A DNA stretch of 64,000 bases from PALSA-505 sp963762615. Lineage in GTDB: Bacteria > Actinomycetota > Actinomycetes > Streptosporangiales > Streptosporangiaceae. This document shows, piece by piece, positions 34,926 through 42,716 of this stretch; position 1 is the first letter of the stretch; every line of letters begins with the position of its first letter. The notes under the pieces were generated by a model. The model worked only from the letters and a program-made list of their open reading frames with translations, did no database searches and was not told the origin of the DNA. A program made the translations under genes and the position numbers. Location of the stretch: NCBI GenBank assembly GCA_963762615.1, contig CAVXLG010000013.1:620001-684000 (forward strand), given 5' to 3'.

Positions 34926-36563
34926 GCAACGTGCGGGATCGCAACGAGTCGGCGTGGCTGCTGCCTAACGACGGCACCCGCACGAACCACCGGCTACGCG
35001 CTGACATGCGCCGGTTCGCTGACACTGACGAGGTGGACCTGGTGATCGTCGGCTGCGGAGCGGGCGGGTCCACAATGCTGCAGCGGCTGGCGCGGGCCGG
35101 CTGGCGGGTGGTCGGCATGGACGCGGGGCCGTTCTGGGACCCTGATGCCGACTGGGTCAGCGACGAGGCCGGGCTCGCATCACCTGTACTGGACCGACCC
35201 GCGGGTGATCGCCGGCGACGACCCGGTCCCGCTGGGGTCCAACAATTCCGGCCGCGGCGTGGGCGGGTCGATGGTCCATTACGCCGGTTACACCCCGAGG
35301 TTTCATCCCAGCGACTTCGCGACCTGCACGCGGGACGGGGTAGGCGCCGACTGGCCGCTGAGTTACCAGGACCTGCGGCCCTATTACGAGCTGCTCGAAG
35401 AGGAGCTGCCAGTTGCCGGGGAACGGTGGCCGTGGGGCGACCCGCACGCCTATCCCTACCGGCCGCACCCGGTGGGCGGCAACGGCGAGATCTTCCTGCG
35501 CGGCGCCCGGGCACTGGGCATCGACGCGAAGGTCGGGCCGGTCGCCATCGCCAACGGCCGCTTCGGCAACCGGCCGCATTGCATCTACCGCGGCTTCTGC
35601 CTGCAGGGATGCAAGGTCAACGCCAAGGCTTCACCGCTGATCACACACATTCCCGATGCGCTGGCCCATGGCGCCGAGGTCCGCGCCGATGCCATGGTCA
35701 CCAGCGTCGAGGTGGACGAGCGCACCGGCGAGGCTACCGGCGTGCATTACGTCAAGGGCGGCGCCCCCCGATTCCAGCGCGCCAGGATGGTCGCGCTCGC
35801 CGGCTACTCCATCGAGACGCCGCGGCTGCTGCTCAACTCGACGTCCAGGCGGTTCCCGGACGGGCTGTGCAATGACTTCGACCAGGTGGGCCGCTACCTG
35901 ATGGTGCAGGGCGCGCCGCAGACCGCAGGCCGGTTCGACGCCGAGATCCGGATGTACAAGTCGCCGCCGCCGGAGGTGAGCTCCGAGGAGTTCTACGAGA
36001 CCGACCCGGCCAAGGACTACAAGCGCGGATTCTCTATTCAGACGGTGTCCCCGCTGCCGATCACCTGGGCCGAGCATGTCGCGGCCCAGGGCCACTGGGG
36101 CAGGTCGCTGCGAGAGTACATGACCGACTACGTGCACTGGTGCTGCCTGGGCGCATTGTGCGAGTTCTTGCCGCTCCCGCAGAACCGGGTGACGCTGGCG
36201 CAGGAGAAGGACCGGTACGGCCTGCCGGTCGCGCATTTCTCCTACAGCCAGTGCGACAACGACCGCGCCCTGATGAAGGCGGCCCGGTCGGTGATGGAAG
36301 ACCTGCTGCATGCGGCGGGCGCCGACGAGGTCATCACCATCAACCGCTACGCGCACCTGGTCGGCGGGGCGCGGATGGCCGCAGACGAGCAACACGGCGT
36401 CGTGAACGCTGACTGCCGCAGCTTCGCGGTGCCCAATCTCTACATCACCGACGGCAGCGCCCTGCCCACCCAGGGCAGCGCGAACCCTGCGCTGACGATC
36501 ATGGCGGTGGCCGCCCGTGCCGCCGGCCGGCTGGCAGCCGACGGGCGGCGCGGGCGGTGCTGA
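34922..36563 (+). pseudogene. GMC-family flavoprotein oxidoreductase, one frameshift
   Basis: ATG 34922 overlaps the subunit-3 stop. The FAD-binding start is VDLVIVGCGAGGSTMLQRLA. At a GGG run near 35170-35172 one extra base shifts the frame; the protein continues GSHHLYWTDPRVIAGDDPVP, SNNSGRGVGGSMVHYAGYTP, RGFCLQGCKVNAKASPL and ends with the GMC C-terminal domain, GSALPTQGSANPALTIMAVA. Repaired length is about 546 aa. It would oxidise a sugar or alcohol, passing electrons via FAD; substrate unknown. No signal peptide is visible. Because the rest is intact and key motifs are kept, a sequencing error is a serious alternative to a true pseudogene. Confidence 0.87.
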
Positions 36564-36618
36564 CTTATCTGCTCTGCGCCGCGGCGTAGCGCTTCGGTAA
36601 TCGCTAGGAGGAAACCCG

Positions 36619-38412
36619 ATGACCACTACTACTGTCGCCGACTACCTGCTTGGCCGCCTGCGCGAATGGGACGTCGACAAGGTGTTCGGCTTCCCCGGCG
36701 ACGGCATCAACGGCATTCTCGCCGCGTGGGGGCGCGCCGAGAACAACCCGAAGTTCATCCAGGCCCGGCATGAGGAGATGAGCGCGTTCGAGGCGGTCGG
36801 TTACGCCAAATTCACTGGGCGCTTCGGCGTCTGCATGGCCACCTCGGGTCCTGGCGCCGTGCACCTGCTGAACGGCCTTTACGACGCCAAGCTCGACCAC
36901 GTTCCCGTGGTGGCGATCGTCGGCCAGACCAGCCGGTCGGCCATGGGCGGCTCCTACCAGCAAGAAGTGGACCTGCTCAGCCTTTTCAAGGACGTCGCCA
37001 GCGAGTACGTGCAGATGGTCACCGTCCCCGAGCAGCTGCCTGGGGTGCTGGACCGGGCCATCCGCGTCGCGCTCACCGAGCGGGCACCGACAGCGATCAT
37101 CATCCCCTCCGACGTCCAGGAGCTGGAGTACTCGGCGCCGACGCACGCGTTCAAGATGGTGCCATCCAGCATCGGGGTCGACTGGCCCAGCGCGGTGCCC
37201 GGCGATGCCGCGATCGCGCGCGCGGCGGAGGTACTCAACGCGGGCCAGAAGGTCGCGATCCTGGCCGGGTCGGGCGCCCGCGGGGCCCGCGAGGAATTGC
37301 AGCAGGTCGCTGAGCTGCTCGGTGCCGGGATCGCGAAGCCGCTGCTGGGCAAGGACGTGCTCGCCGACGACTTGCCCTACGTCACAGGCTCGATCGGCCT
37401 GCTCGGCACCCGGCCCAGCTACGAGATGATGATGGGCTGCGACACGCTCCTGACCGTGGGCTCCAGCTTCCCGTACACGCAGTTCCTGCCGGAGTTCGAC
37501 CAGGCCCGCGCGGTGCAGATCGACATCGATGGCAAGTACATCGGCATGCGCTACCCCTACGAGGTCAATCTCGTCGGCGATGCCGCCGCGACCTTGCGCG
37601 CCCTTATCCCGCAGCTGGAGCGCAAGCAGGACCGGTCCTGGCGCGAGAACATCGAGGAGAACGTCGCCCGCTGGTGGGAGGTCATGCAGGCCGAGGCGAT
37701 GGTGGAGGCCGATCCGATCAATCCGATGCGGCTGTTCTTTGAGCTGTCGTCCCGGCTGCCGGACAACGCCATCGTCGCCGCCGACTCCGGCTCGTCGGCG
37801 AACTGGTACGCGCGGCACCTGCGGTTCCACGGCGACATGCGCGGATCGCTGTCGGGCAATCTCGCCACCATGGGTCCGGGCGTGCCCTACGGGATCGGCG
37901 CGAAGTTCGGCCATCCCGACCGCCCGGTATTCGTGTTCGCCGGGGACGGCGCGATGCAGATGAACGGGCTGGCCGAGCTGATCACCATCAAGCACTACTG
38001 GCGGGAGTGGTCGGATCCGCGGCTGGTCATCGCGGTCCTGCACAACGACGACCTCAACCAGGTGACCTGGGAGATGCGGGCAATGGAAGGCGCTCCGAAG
38101 TTCGCCGAGTCTCAGACGCTGCCCAGCGTCGATTATGCGGGGTTCGCCGCGAGCCTCGGCCTCGAGGGCGTCGCTGTCGACAAGCCCGACGACGTCGGCC
38201 CGGCATGGGACCGCGCGCTCGCGGCCGACCGGCCGACGGTACTGGACGTGCGCTGCGACCCGAACGTGCCGCCGATCCCGCCGCACGCGACGCTCGATCA
38301 GATGAAGGACGCCGGGCGGGCAATACTCAAGGGCGACCAGGACCGGTGGGGCGTGGTCAAGGAAGGCGTGAAGATAAAGATCCAGGAATTCCTGCCGCAC
38401 AAGGAGGACTGA
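36619..38412 (+). CDS. Thiamine-pyrophosphate-dependent enzyme (pyruvate oxidase/PoxB-like)
   Basis: 597 aa from ATG 36619 with AGGAGG. The N-terminal PYR domain has VFGFPGDGINGILAAW and the catalytic Glu in QARHEEMSAFEAVGYAKFTG; the middle domain carries KVAILAGSGARGAREELQQV; the PP domain has FAGDGAMQMNGLAELITIKH (GDG start of the TPP/Mg motif) and VLHNDDLNQVTWEMRAMEG. It lacks the C-terminal membrane-binding tail of E. coli PoxB. The family includes pyruvate oxidases, acetolactate synthases and relatives; the exact substrate is not certain. It lies 55 bases after the GMC gene on the same strand and may share its transcript. Confidence 0.9.
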   Translation: MTTTTVADYLLGRLREWDVDKVFGFPGDGINGILAAWGRAENNPKFIQARHEEMSAFEAVGYAKFTGRFGVCMATSGPGAVHLLNGLYDAKLDHVPVVAIVGQTSRSAMGGSYQQEVDLLSLFKDVASEYVQMVTVPEQLPGVLDRAIRVALTERAPTAIIIPSDVQELEYSAPTHAFKMVPSSIGVDWPSAVPGDAAIARAAEVLNAGQKVAILAGSGARGAREELQQVAELLGAGIAKPLLGKDVLADDLPYVTGSIGLLGTRPSYEMMMGCDTLLTVGSSFPYTQFLPEFDQARAVQIDIDGKYIGMRYPYEVNLVGDAAATLRALIPQLERKQDRSWRENIEENVARWWEVMQAEAMVEADPINPMRLFFELSSRLPDNAIVAADSGSSANWYARHLRFHGDMRGSLSGNLATMGPGVPYGIGAKFGHPDRPVFVFAGDGAMQMNGLAELITIKHYWREWSDPRLVIAVLHNDDLNQVTWEMRAMEGAPKFAESQTLPSVDYAGFAASLGLEGVAVDKPDDVGPAWDRALAADRPTVLDVRCDPNVPPIPPHATLDQMKDAGRAILKGDQDRWGVVKEGVKIKIQEFLPHKED

Positions 38413-38470
38413 CCTCCCCGGCACCGCTGTCTGCCACCCGCTCCCGGTCGGGTCGGCGCGGCATTACCGG

Positions 38471-38509
38471 CGCGCGGCCGGGGACGGGGCCGGCCGGCGT
38501 GGCCGCGCG
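38471..38509. terminator. Hairpin between convergent genes
   Basis: CGCGCGGCC (38471-38479) pairs with GGCCGCGCG (38501-38509) around a 21-base loop, midway between the stops of the TPP enzyme and the phospholipase C genes. It may serve both. Confidence 0.35.
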
Positions 38510-38582
38510 GGCGCCGTAGCGTGGTAGCTCTGGCCGGGCACGCCGGGGTGATGATTGGCAGCGGCGGCGCCGAGCGGGACGA

Positions 38583-40115
38583 CTAGCGGGCAACCGGCGG
38601 GCGGGGCGGGCCCGCTTCCTGGACCGGCATGGAGTTCGGCGCCGTGATCGGGTACGGGATGCCCACGTCGAAGGTGCCCGCCAGCGCGTCGAGGACGGCC
38701 TGCTCGGCCACCTGCACCTCGCCCAGGCTGGTCTCGGGCAGCGGCGGCACCGAGGTATCCGGCGGCCGGGTCAGGGCGAGCGCGCTGGTCATGTCGCCGG
38801 TGGCCGCCCGCCGCCATGCTGACAGGTTCGGCACCTCGACGCCGAACCTGGTCTCGATGAAGCGCAGCAGCGAGGTGTGGTCGAAGACGTCCGGGCACAG
38901 GTGGCCGCCGCGGCTGAACGGCGAGACCACCAGGCAGGGGGTCCTGAACCCGAGGCCGACCGGCCCGGCAATGCCGGCCGCGACCGGCGGCAGCGGAGCG
39001 CTCAGCCATTCACCCGCCGTCCCGCCGGGAGCCGTGACCGGCGGCACGTGATCGAAGAAGCCGCCGTTCTCGTCGTACACGATGAACATCACGGTCTGCG
39101 CCCACACCTCCGGATTGGCCACCAGCGTCCGCAGGGTGTCCTGGACGAAGTTCTCGCCGTACTCGGGCGGCGCGGCCGGGTGCTCGGACTGGGCCAGCGG
39201 CGGGATGATCCAGGACACCGCCGGCAGTCGCCCGGCGGCGACGTCCTCGTGGAAGTCGTCCGGCCAGGACGGGGTCAGCGCCTTGCTGGTCAGCTCGAAT
39301 CCGGTGACGGAGAGCGGGTCGGTGAAGGCCTTGAAATAGGGCAGCGGGCTGAGCGCGAGCTCGGCGAGCGGGTGGTTGTAGACCTTCCAGCTGATCCCGG
39401 CGGCCTGCAGCCGCTCTGGCATGGTCTCCCAGTGCAGCGTGCCGTAGTGGGCGATCCGGTCACCGAAGGTCTCCAGCACCGGGCCGCCGGCCTTGCCATC
39501 CGGATCGATCGTGCCCGAGACAGCCATCACCCGGTTGGAATCGGTGGGGCCGATGACCGAGCAGAAGTAGCCGTCGCAGACCGTGAACGCGTCGGCGAGG
39601 GCATAGTAGAAGGCGAGGTCCTGGCGAGTCATGTAGCCCATGGTCAGCGGCCCGTTCTCGGCGCCGTTGGACGTCAGGTGCGCGGTGACGAACCCGTCCA
39701 TGCGCCCGCCATTCCAGCTGCGGTGCTGCGTCGCCCAGTCATGCGCGATGTCGTTGGTGGTCTGGCCGTTCTTCAACGGCGGATCACTCACCAGGTGGAA
39801 CGGCTGCAGGTAGCCGGACGGATCGACGCCAGTCCCGGGCTGGTAGCCGAACTGGTCGAACACCGTGTGCTGCACTCCCCCGACGTCGCGGGTCAGCACG
39901 TGCGGGTCGGAAAACCCGCGAACCGCTGACAGGGTGCCGAAATAGTGGTCGAACGACCGGTTCTCCTGCATCACGATCACCACGTGCGCAATGTCGGCGA
40001 GCCGCGCCGAGCCCGGGACGGTCGCAGCGGCAGCGTGTTCGACCAGCCTGGCCTGGGATCGGGTCAGCCAGCCGCGGATCCGGCCCAGCCATCCCGTCGT
40101 CTCCTGATCACTCAC
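38583..40115 (-). CDS. Phosphoesterase, phospholipase C / acid phosphatase (AcpA) family
   Basis: About 510 aa. GTG 40115 is preferred since CAGGAGG lies 6 bases upstream. Metal-site motifs of the family are visible: VVIVMQENRSFDHYFGTLSA near residue 50, WGTQH-like DWATQHRSWNGG, VIGPTDSNRVMAVSGTIDP, WKVYNH, FIVYDENGGFFDHVPP and SPFSRGGHLCPDVFDHTSLL. These enzymes hydrolyse phospholipids or phosphate monoesters. Most are exported by Tat, but no signal is seen here, so location is uncertain. A copy of its last 104 bp is found at 27735-27838. It is downstream of, and codirectional with, a truncated LuxR ATPase. Confidence 0.9.
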   Translation of the reverse strand: MSDQETTGWLGRIRGWLTRSQARLVEHAAAATVPGSARLADIAHVVIVMQENRSFDHYFGTLSAVRGFSDPHVLTRDVGGVQHTVFDQFGYQPGTGVDPSGYLQPFHLVSDPPLKNGQTTNDIAHDWATQHRSWNGGRMDGFVTAHLTSNGAENGPLTMGYMTRQDLAFYYALADAFTVCDGYFCSVIGPTDSNRVMAVSGTIDPDGKAGGPVLETFGDRIAHYGTLHWETMPERLQAAGISWKVYNHPLAELALSPLPYFKAFTDPLSVTGFELTSKALTPSWPDDFHEDVAAGRLPAVSWIIPPLAQSEHPAAPPEYGENFVQDTLRTLVANPEVWAQTVMFIVYDENGGFFDHVPPVTAPGGTAGEWLSAPLPPVAAGIAGPVGLGFRTPCLVVSPFSRGGHLCPDVFDHTSLLRFIETRFGVEVPNLSAWRRAATGDMTSALALTRPPDTSVPPLPETSLGEVQVAEQAVLDALAGTFDVGIPYPITAPNSMPVQEAGPPRPPVAR

Positions 40116-40288
40116 CCGGACCTCCTGAGAACGCCGATCGGCCAATTGTCGTGCATCACCGGCGAGAGGAGAGGTAACTTTCCAGCCGTTCGGCGAGAAG
40201 TGCCGATGACGTCAGGCTCGCCACCGGCCTGCCTGCCCTGGGTCGGCCGCACCCGGGTTAGCAGCCAGAATGCAGTCAGCCCGGTCGG

Positions 40289-41812
40289 TCAGCGCCGCAG
40301 CAGCCGCGCCGCCCGTCCGGGATCGGGGTCTGTGCCGGCGCCGTCCTGGGCTGCCGCGCCGAGGGCGGTACCGAGCTGGCCGTCGCCCGCGGCGTGGGCG
40401 GCCTCGGCGGCCGACCGGATGACGAGCGCGTGATCAGCGCCGGTGAGCCGTTCGGCGTCGGGGACGCTCGGCCACAGCTCAAGGACCCGGGCCAGCATGG
40501 CCAACTGCTCGGCACAGGCCAGGACGCGGCCCGCCTCGGCTGCCGCCCGCCAGGCGCTGCTCAGCGCGAGGGCGGGATCGTGCGCGTGATGCCAGTGCTC
40601 GGCCTGCTCGATCGCCGCGCATCCGGCCGGCGCCAGCGACGAGTCTTCCTGCAGGGCCGCGGCGAACCGGTGGTGCACAGCGGTGTGATCGCCGGGCAGC
40701 AGATCCTGATGGACGGCCTCGCTGATCAGGGCGTGCCGGAAGGTACAGCAATCCTCGTCGGCCACCAGCACGCCGCCGTCCAGGGCGGGACGCAGGCTGG
40801 CCTCCAGCGCAGCAGCGTCCATCCCGGTCACCGCGGCGAGCAGCCCGCGTCCGGTGCGCTGGCCGCCGGCGCTCGCCGTGCGCAGCACGTCCTGGGTCAG
40901 CTCGGGCAGCCGCCGGATGGCCGCGAGCATCAGACCTCGCGGGGTGGCCGCACAGCCGGTCCGCTGGCCGTCGCAGCACACCAGTTCTTCGGTCAGCAGC
41001 GGGTTGCCCTCCGCGGTACGGTGCACCCGGTCGGCGAGCGACGGCGCGGGCTGGCTGCCCAGGATCTGCGCGACCAGCTCCGCCGACTCGTCCCGGCTCA
41101 GCCCGGACACCTCGGTGCGCTGCACCCAGCCCAGCCGGCCGAGCCGGCGCAGTTGCGCGCACAGCGGGTGGCCACGGTGCAGTTCGTCGGACCGGTACGT
41201 AACGATGATCAGCAAGCCGGGCATCGCCTGCAGGTTGTCGATCAGGAAACAGATCAGGTCCCGGGTGGACTCGTCCGCCCAGTGCGCGTCCTCGACGACC
41301 AGTACCGCCGGCCGCGGCCCGGCCAGCTGCTCAAGGAGCGAGAGCATCTCGACGAACAGCCGGGCCCGCGCCTGCTTGGCGGTGCCCGCCGCGACCGGGC
41401 CTGCCGCGACCGGGCCTGCCGCGACCGGCTCGCCAAGCTCGGGCAGCAACCGGATCAGCTCACGGTCCGGGGCACCGATCACGCCTGCGAAGTCCCGGTC
41501 ACGCACCAGATCCCGGAGAACCGCACTGAACGGCGCGAATGGCAGGCCGACCCGGCCAACGTCGGGGCACCTGCCGGTCAGCACCCGCGCCGCCGGAGCG
41601 GCGGCCGCACCGAACTCGCGGACCAGCCGTGACTTGCCGACCCCCGCATCACCGCCGACGAGCAGGGCCGCCGGATCTCCGCGGCGCACCCGGGCCAGCG
41701 CCTCGTTCAGCCACGCCAGCTCCGGCCGCCGGCCGACGAGCACCGGGCTGGTCACGCGCTGCGGCACGGGCCGCGGCTGCCCCGGCCGGTGCCGTCCTGT
41801 CGCGACGGCCAC
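40289..41812 (-). CDS. LuxR-type STAND ATPase, N-terminal half only
   Basis: 507 aa from GTG 41812, one base after the stop of the upstream 88-aa gene. The ATPase domain is complete: PVLVGRRPELAWLNEALAR, Walker A LLVGGDAGVGKSRLVREF, GLPFAPFSAVLRDLV, Walker B AVLVVEDAHWADESTRDLI and VTYRSDELHRGHPLCAQL. Winged-helix and helical segments follow. It then stops after GRAARLLRR, where relatives continue with TPRs and a LuxR DNA-binding domain (about 900 aa in all). A tandem 15-bp repeat (41384-41428) encodes PVAAG three times. Without an HTH it cannot bind DNA by itself, so it is either truncated or works with a partner. Confidence 0.75.
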   Translation of the reverse strand: MAVATGRHRPGQPRPVPQRVTSPVLVGRRPELAWLNEALARVRRGDPAALLVGGDAGVGKSRLVREFGAAAAPAARVLTGRCPDVGRVGLPFAPFSAVLRDLVRDRDFAGVIGAPDRELIRLLPELGEPVAAGPVAAGPVAAGTAKQARARLFVEMLSLLEQLAGPRPAVLVVEDAHWADESTRDLICFLIDNLQAMPGLLIIVTYRSDELHRGHPLCAQLRRLGRLGWVQRTEVSGLSRDESAELVAQILGSQPAPSLADRVHRTAEGNPLLTEELVCCDGQRTGCAATPRGLMLAAIRRLPELTQDVLRTASAGGQRTGRGLLAAVTGMDAAALEASLRPALDGGVLVADEDCCTFRHALISEAVHQDLLPGDHTAVHHRFAAALQEDSSLAPAGCAAIEQAEHWHHAHDPALALSSAWRAAAEAGRVLACAEQLAMLARVLELWPSVPDAERLTGADHALVIRSAAEAAHAAGDGQLGTALGAAAQDGAGTDPDPGRAARLLRR

Positions 41813-41813
41813 G

Positions 41814-42080
41814 TCAGCGGACGGCCCGGCCGGCCAGCCGAGCCTGCGCGGACGGCTCGTGCAGCAGCGGTCCCCGGGTCCGGGCCAGGAACTCGGCGTA
41901 CGTCTGCGGCGGAGCGTTCGGGTGCGTCAGGTAACGGTCAGTGGACGAGGAGACGGTGGTGAGCCGCCTCTGCTGGCGGTCCATTTCGGCGATCCCCGAG
42001 CCGACCCGGCGCGCCGCGCGCAGCAGCGCACTTGCCGTCCGGCCGGCGGCGGCCAGGATGCGCAGGATGAGGGCGTGCAT
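41814..42080 (-). CDS. Conserved actinobacterial hypothetical protein (88 aa)
   Basis: 88 aa from ATG 42080 with TAGGAGG. The sequence has an amphipathic start (HALILRILAAAGRTASALL) and a conserved C-terminal half HPNAPPQTYAEFLARTRGPL, LHEPSAQARLAG. Proteins with this TYAEFLARTxGPLxHEPSA pattern are common in actinobacteria and have no known function. It sits between the WhiB7-like gene (10 bases upstream) and the STAND ATPase (1-base gap), so the genes are likely co-transcribed. Confidence 0.7.
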   Translation of the reverse strand: MHALILRILAAAGRTASALLRAARRVGSGIAEMDRQQRRLTTVSSSTDRYLTHPNAPPQTYAEFLARTRGPLLHEPSAQARLAGRAVR

Positions 42081-42089
42081 CGCTGCCTC

Positions 42090-42365
42090 CTAGGAGACCC
42101 GGTTTCGCGACCCGCGGGGCCGGCCGCGCCCTCGCTTGCTCGCGACCACTACTCCGCGCAGCACCAGCTCACCGCCCCAGACTCCCCAGGGCTCGGCGCG
42201 GTCGAGCGCTCCGGCCAGGCAGGCGGCGGCTACCGGGCAGCCGCGGCACAGTTCCTTCGCCCGGGCGATGTCAGCCGGCGATTCGGCGAAGAACAGGTCC
42301 GGGTCAGTCAGGCAGGGAACCTCGGTGGTCTCGGACGCATCGGCCCGGGTGAGCATCATGACCAT
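42090..42365 (-). CDS. whiB7: WhiB family iron-sulfur regulator, WhiB7-like
   Basis: 91 aa from ATG 42365. The four Fe-S cysteines are present: one in VPCLTDPDLFF, then the pair in ELCRGCPVAAAC and the last Cys in that stretch. The G(V/I)WGG turn is EPWGVWGGE, the WhiB7-type motif that contacts the primary sigma factor, and the C-terminal RGRGRPRGSRNR is an AT-hook-like segment also characteristic of WhiB7. WhiB7 proteins activate intrinsic antibiotic-resistance genes together with the housekeeping sigma factor. Upstream is a 60-aa gene with a hairpin in its leader; whiB7 genes in other genera have a leader ORF and attenuator, so a similar control is possible. Confidence 0.85.
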   Translation of the reverse strand: MVMMLTRADASETTEVPCLTDPDLFFAESPADIARAKELCRGCPVAAACLAGALDRAEPWGVWGGELVLRGVVVASKRGRGRPRGSRNRVS

Positions 42366-42377
42366 GCCGCACCGACC

Positions 42378-42560
42378 TCAAATCCCGGCCGGCTGGCCGG
42401 CGGCGCTGCCACGGCGGGAGATCGCGGCAGACGGCCCGGCGGCGGCGCGGCGGGCGCGGCGGGCCCGGCGGGCCTGGCTGGCACGACGCGCGGCCACGGC
42501 CTGCTTGCGCAGGTCCCTGTCGCGCGCCGCGGCCAGGTCCTGCATCATGTACGGGTTCAT
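42378..42560 (-). CDS. Small basic protein upstream of whiB7 (60 aa)
   Basis: 60 aa from ATG 42560, seven bases behind GAGGAGG. It begins MNPYMMQDLAAARDRDLRKQ and continues with an Arg/Ala-rich helix (AARRASQARRARRARRAAAG). Short proteins starting MNPYMMQDLA occur widely in actinobacteria; their function is unknown. It ends 12 bases before the whiB7 start, so it is probably on the same message and could act as a translated leader. The alternative is an independent nucleic-acid-binding peptide. Confidence 0.6.
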   Translation of the reverse strand: MNPYMMQDLAAARDRDLRKQAVAARRASQARRARRARRAAAGPSAAISRRGSAAGQPAGI

Positions 42561-42573
42561 GACTTGCCTCCTC

Positions 42574-42599
42574 GGTGCGGGCCGGTTTGCGCCCGCACC
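42574..42599 (-). promoter_or_regulatory. Leader hairpin before the 60-aa gene
   Basis: GGTGCGGGC (42574-42582) pairs with GCCCGCACC (42591-42599) around an 8-base loop. It lies immediately upstream of the ribosome site of the 60-aa gene in the whiB7 cluster and could affect translation or termination there. Confidence 0.4.
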
Positions 42600-42716
42600 T
42601 TGAGGTTCGTCGTAAGGCCCGGCCGGCGGCATCGGGCAGATGCCTTATCTCCGGGCCGGCTTCTGTCTTAGGTCCGCCGGCCGGGCCTTGAGTACCGTAC
42701 GTGCCGCCAGTGCTGA

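Noticed and set aside
38464..39009. A 181-residue minus-strand ORF at the end of the phospholipase C gene.
   Set aside because: It lies in another frame of the phospholipase gene, and the enzyme motifs are in the longer frame.
26710..41812. The idea that the TPR-HTH fragment (26710-27734) and the ATPase-only protein (40289-41812) are the two halves of one gene split by insertion of phospholipase C.
   Set aside because: Gene order would fit, but the ATPase half has features (GLPFAPFSAVLRDLV) of a different LuxR-STAND subfamily from the one matched by the TPR-HTH half, and no continuous segment joins them. Kept only as adjacent observations.
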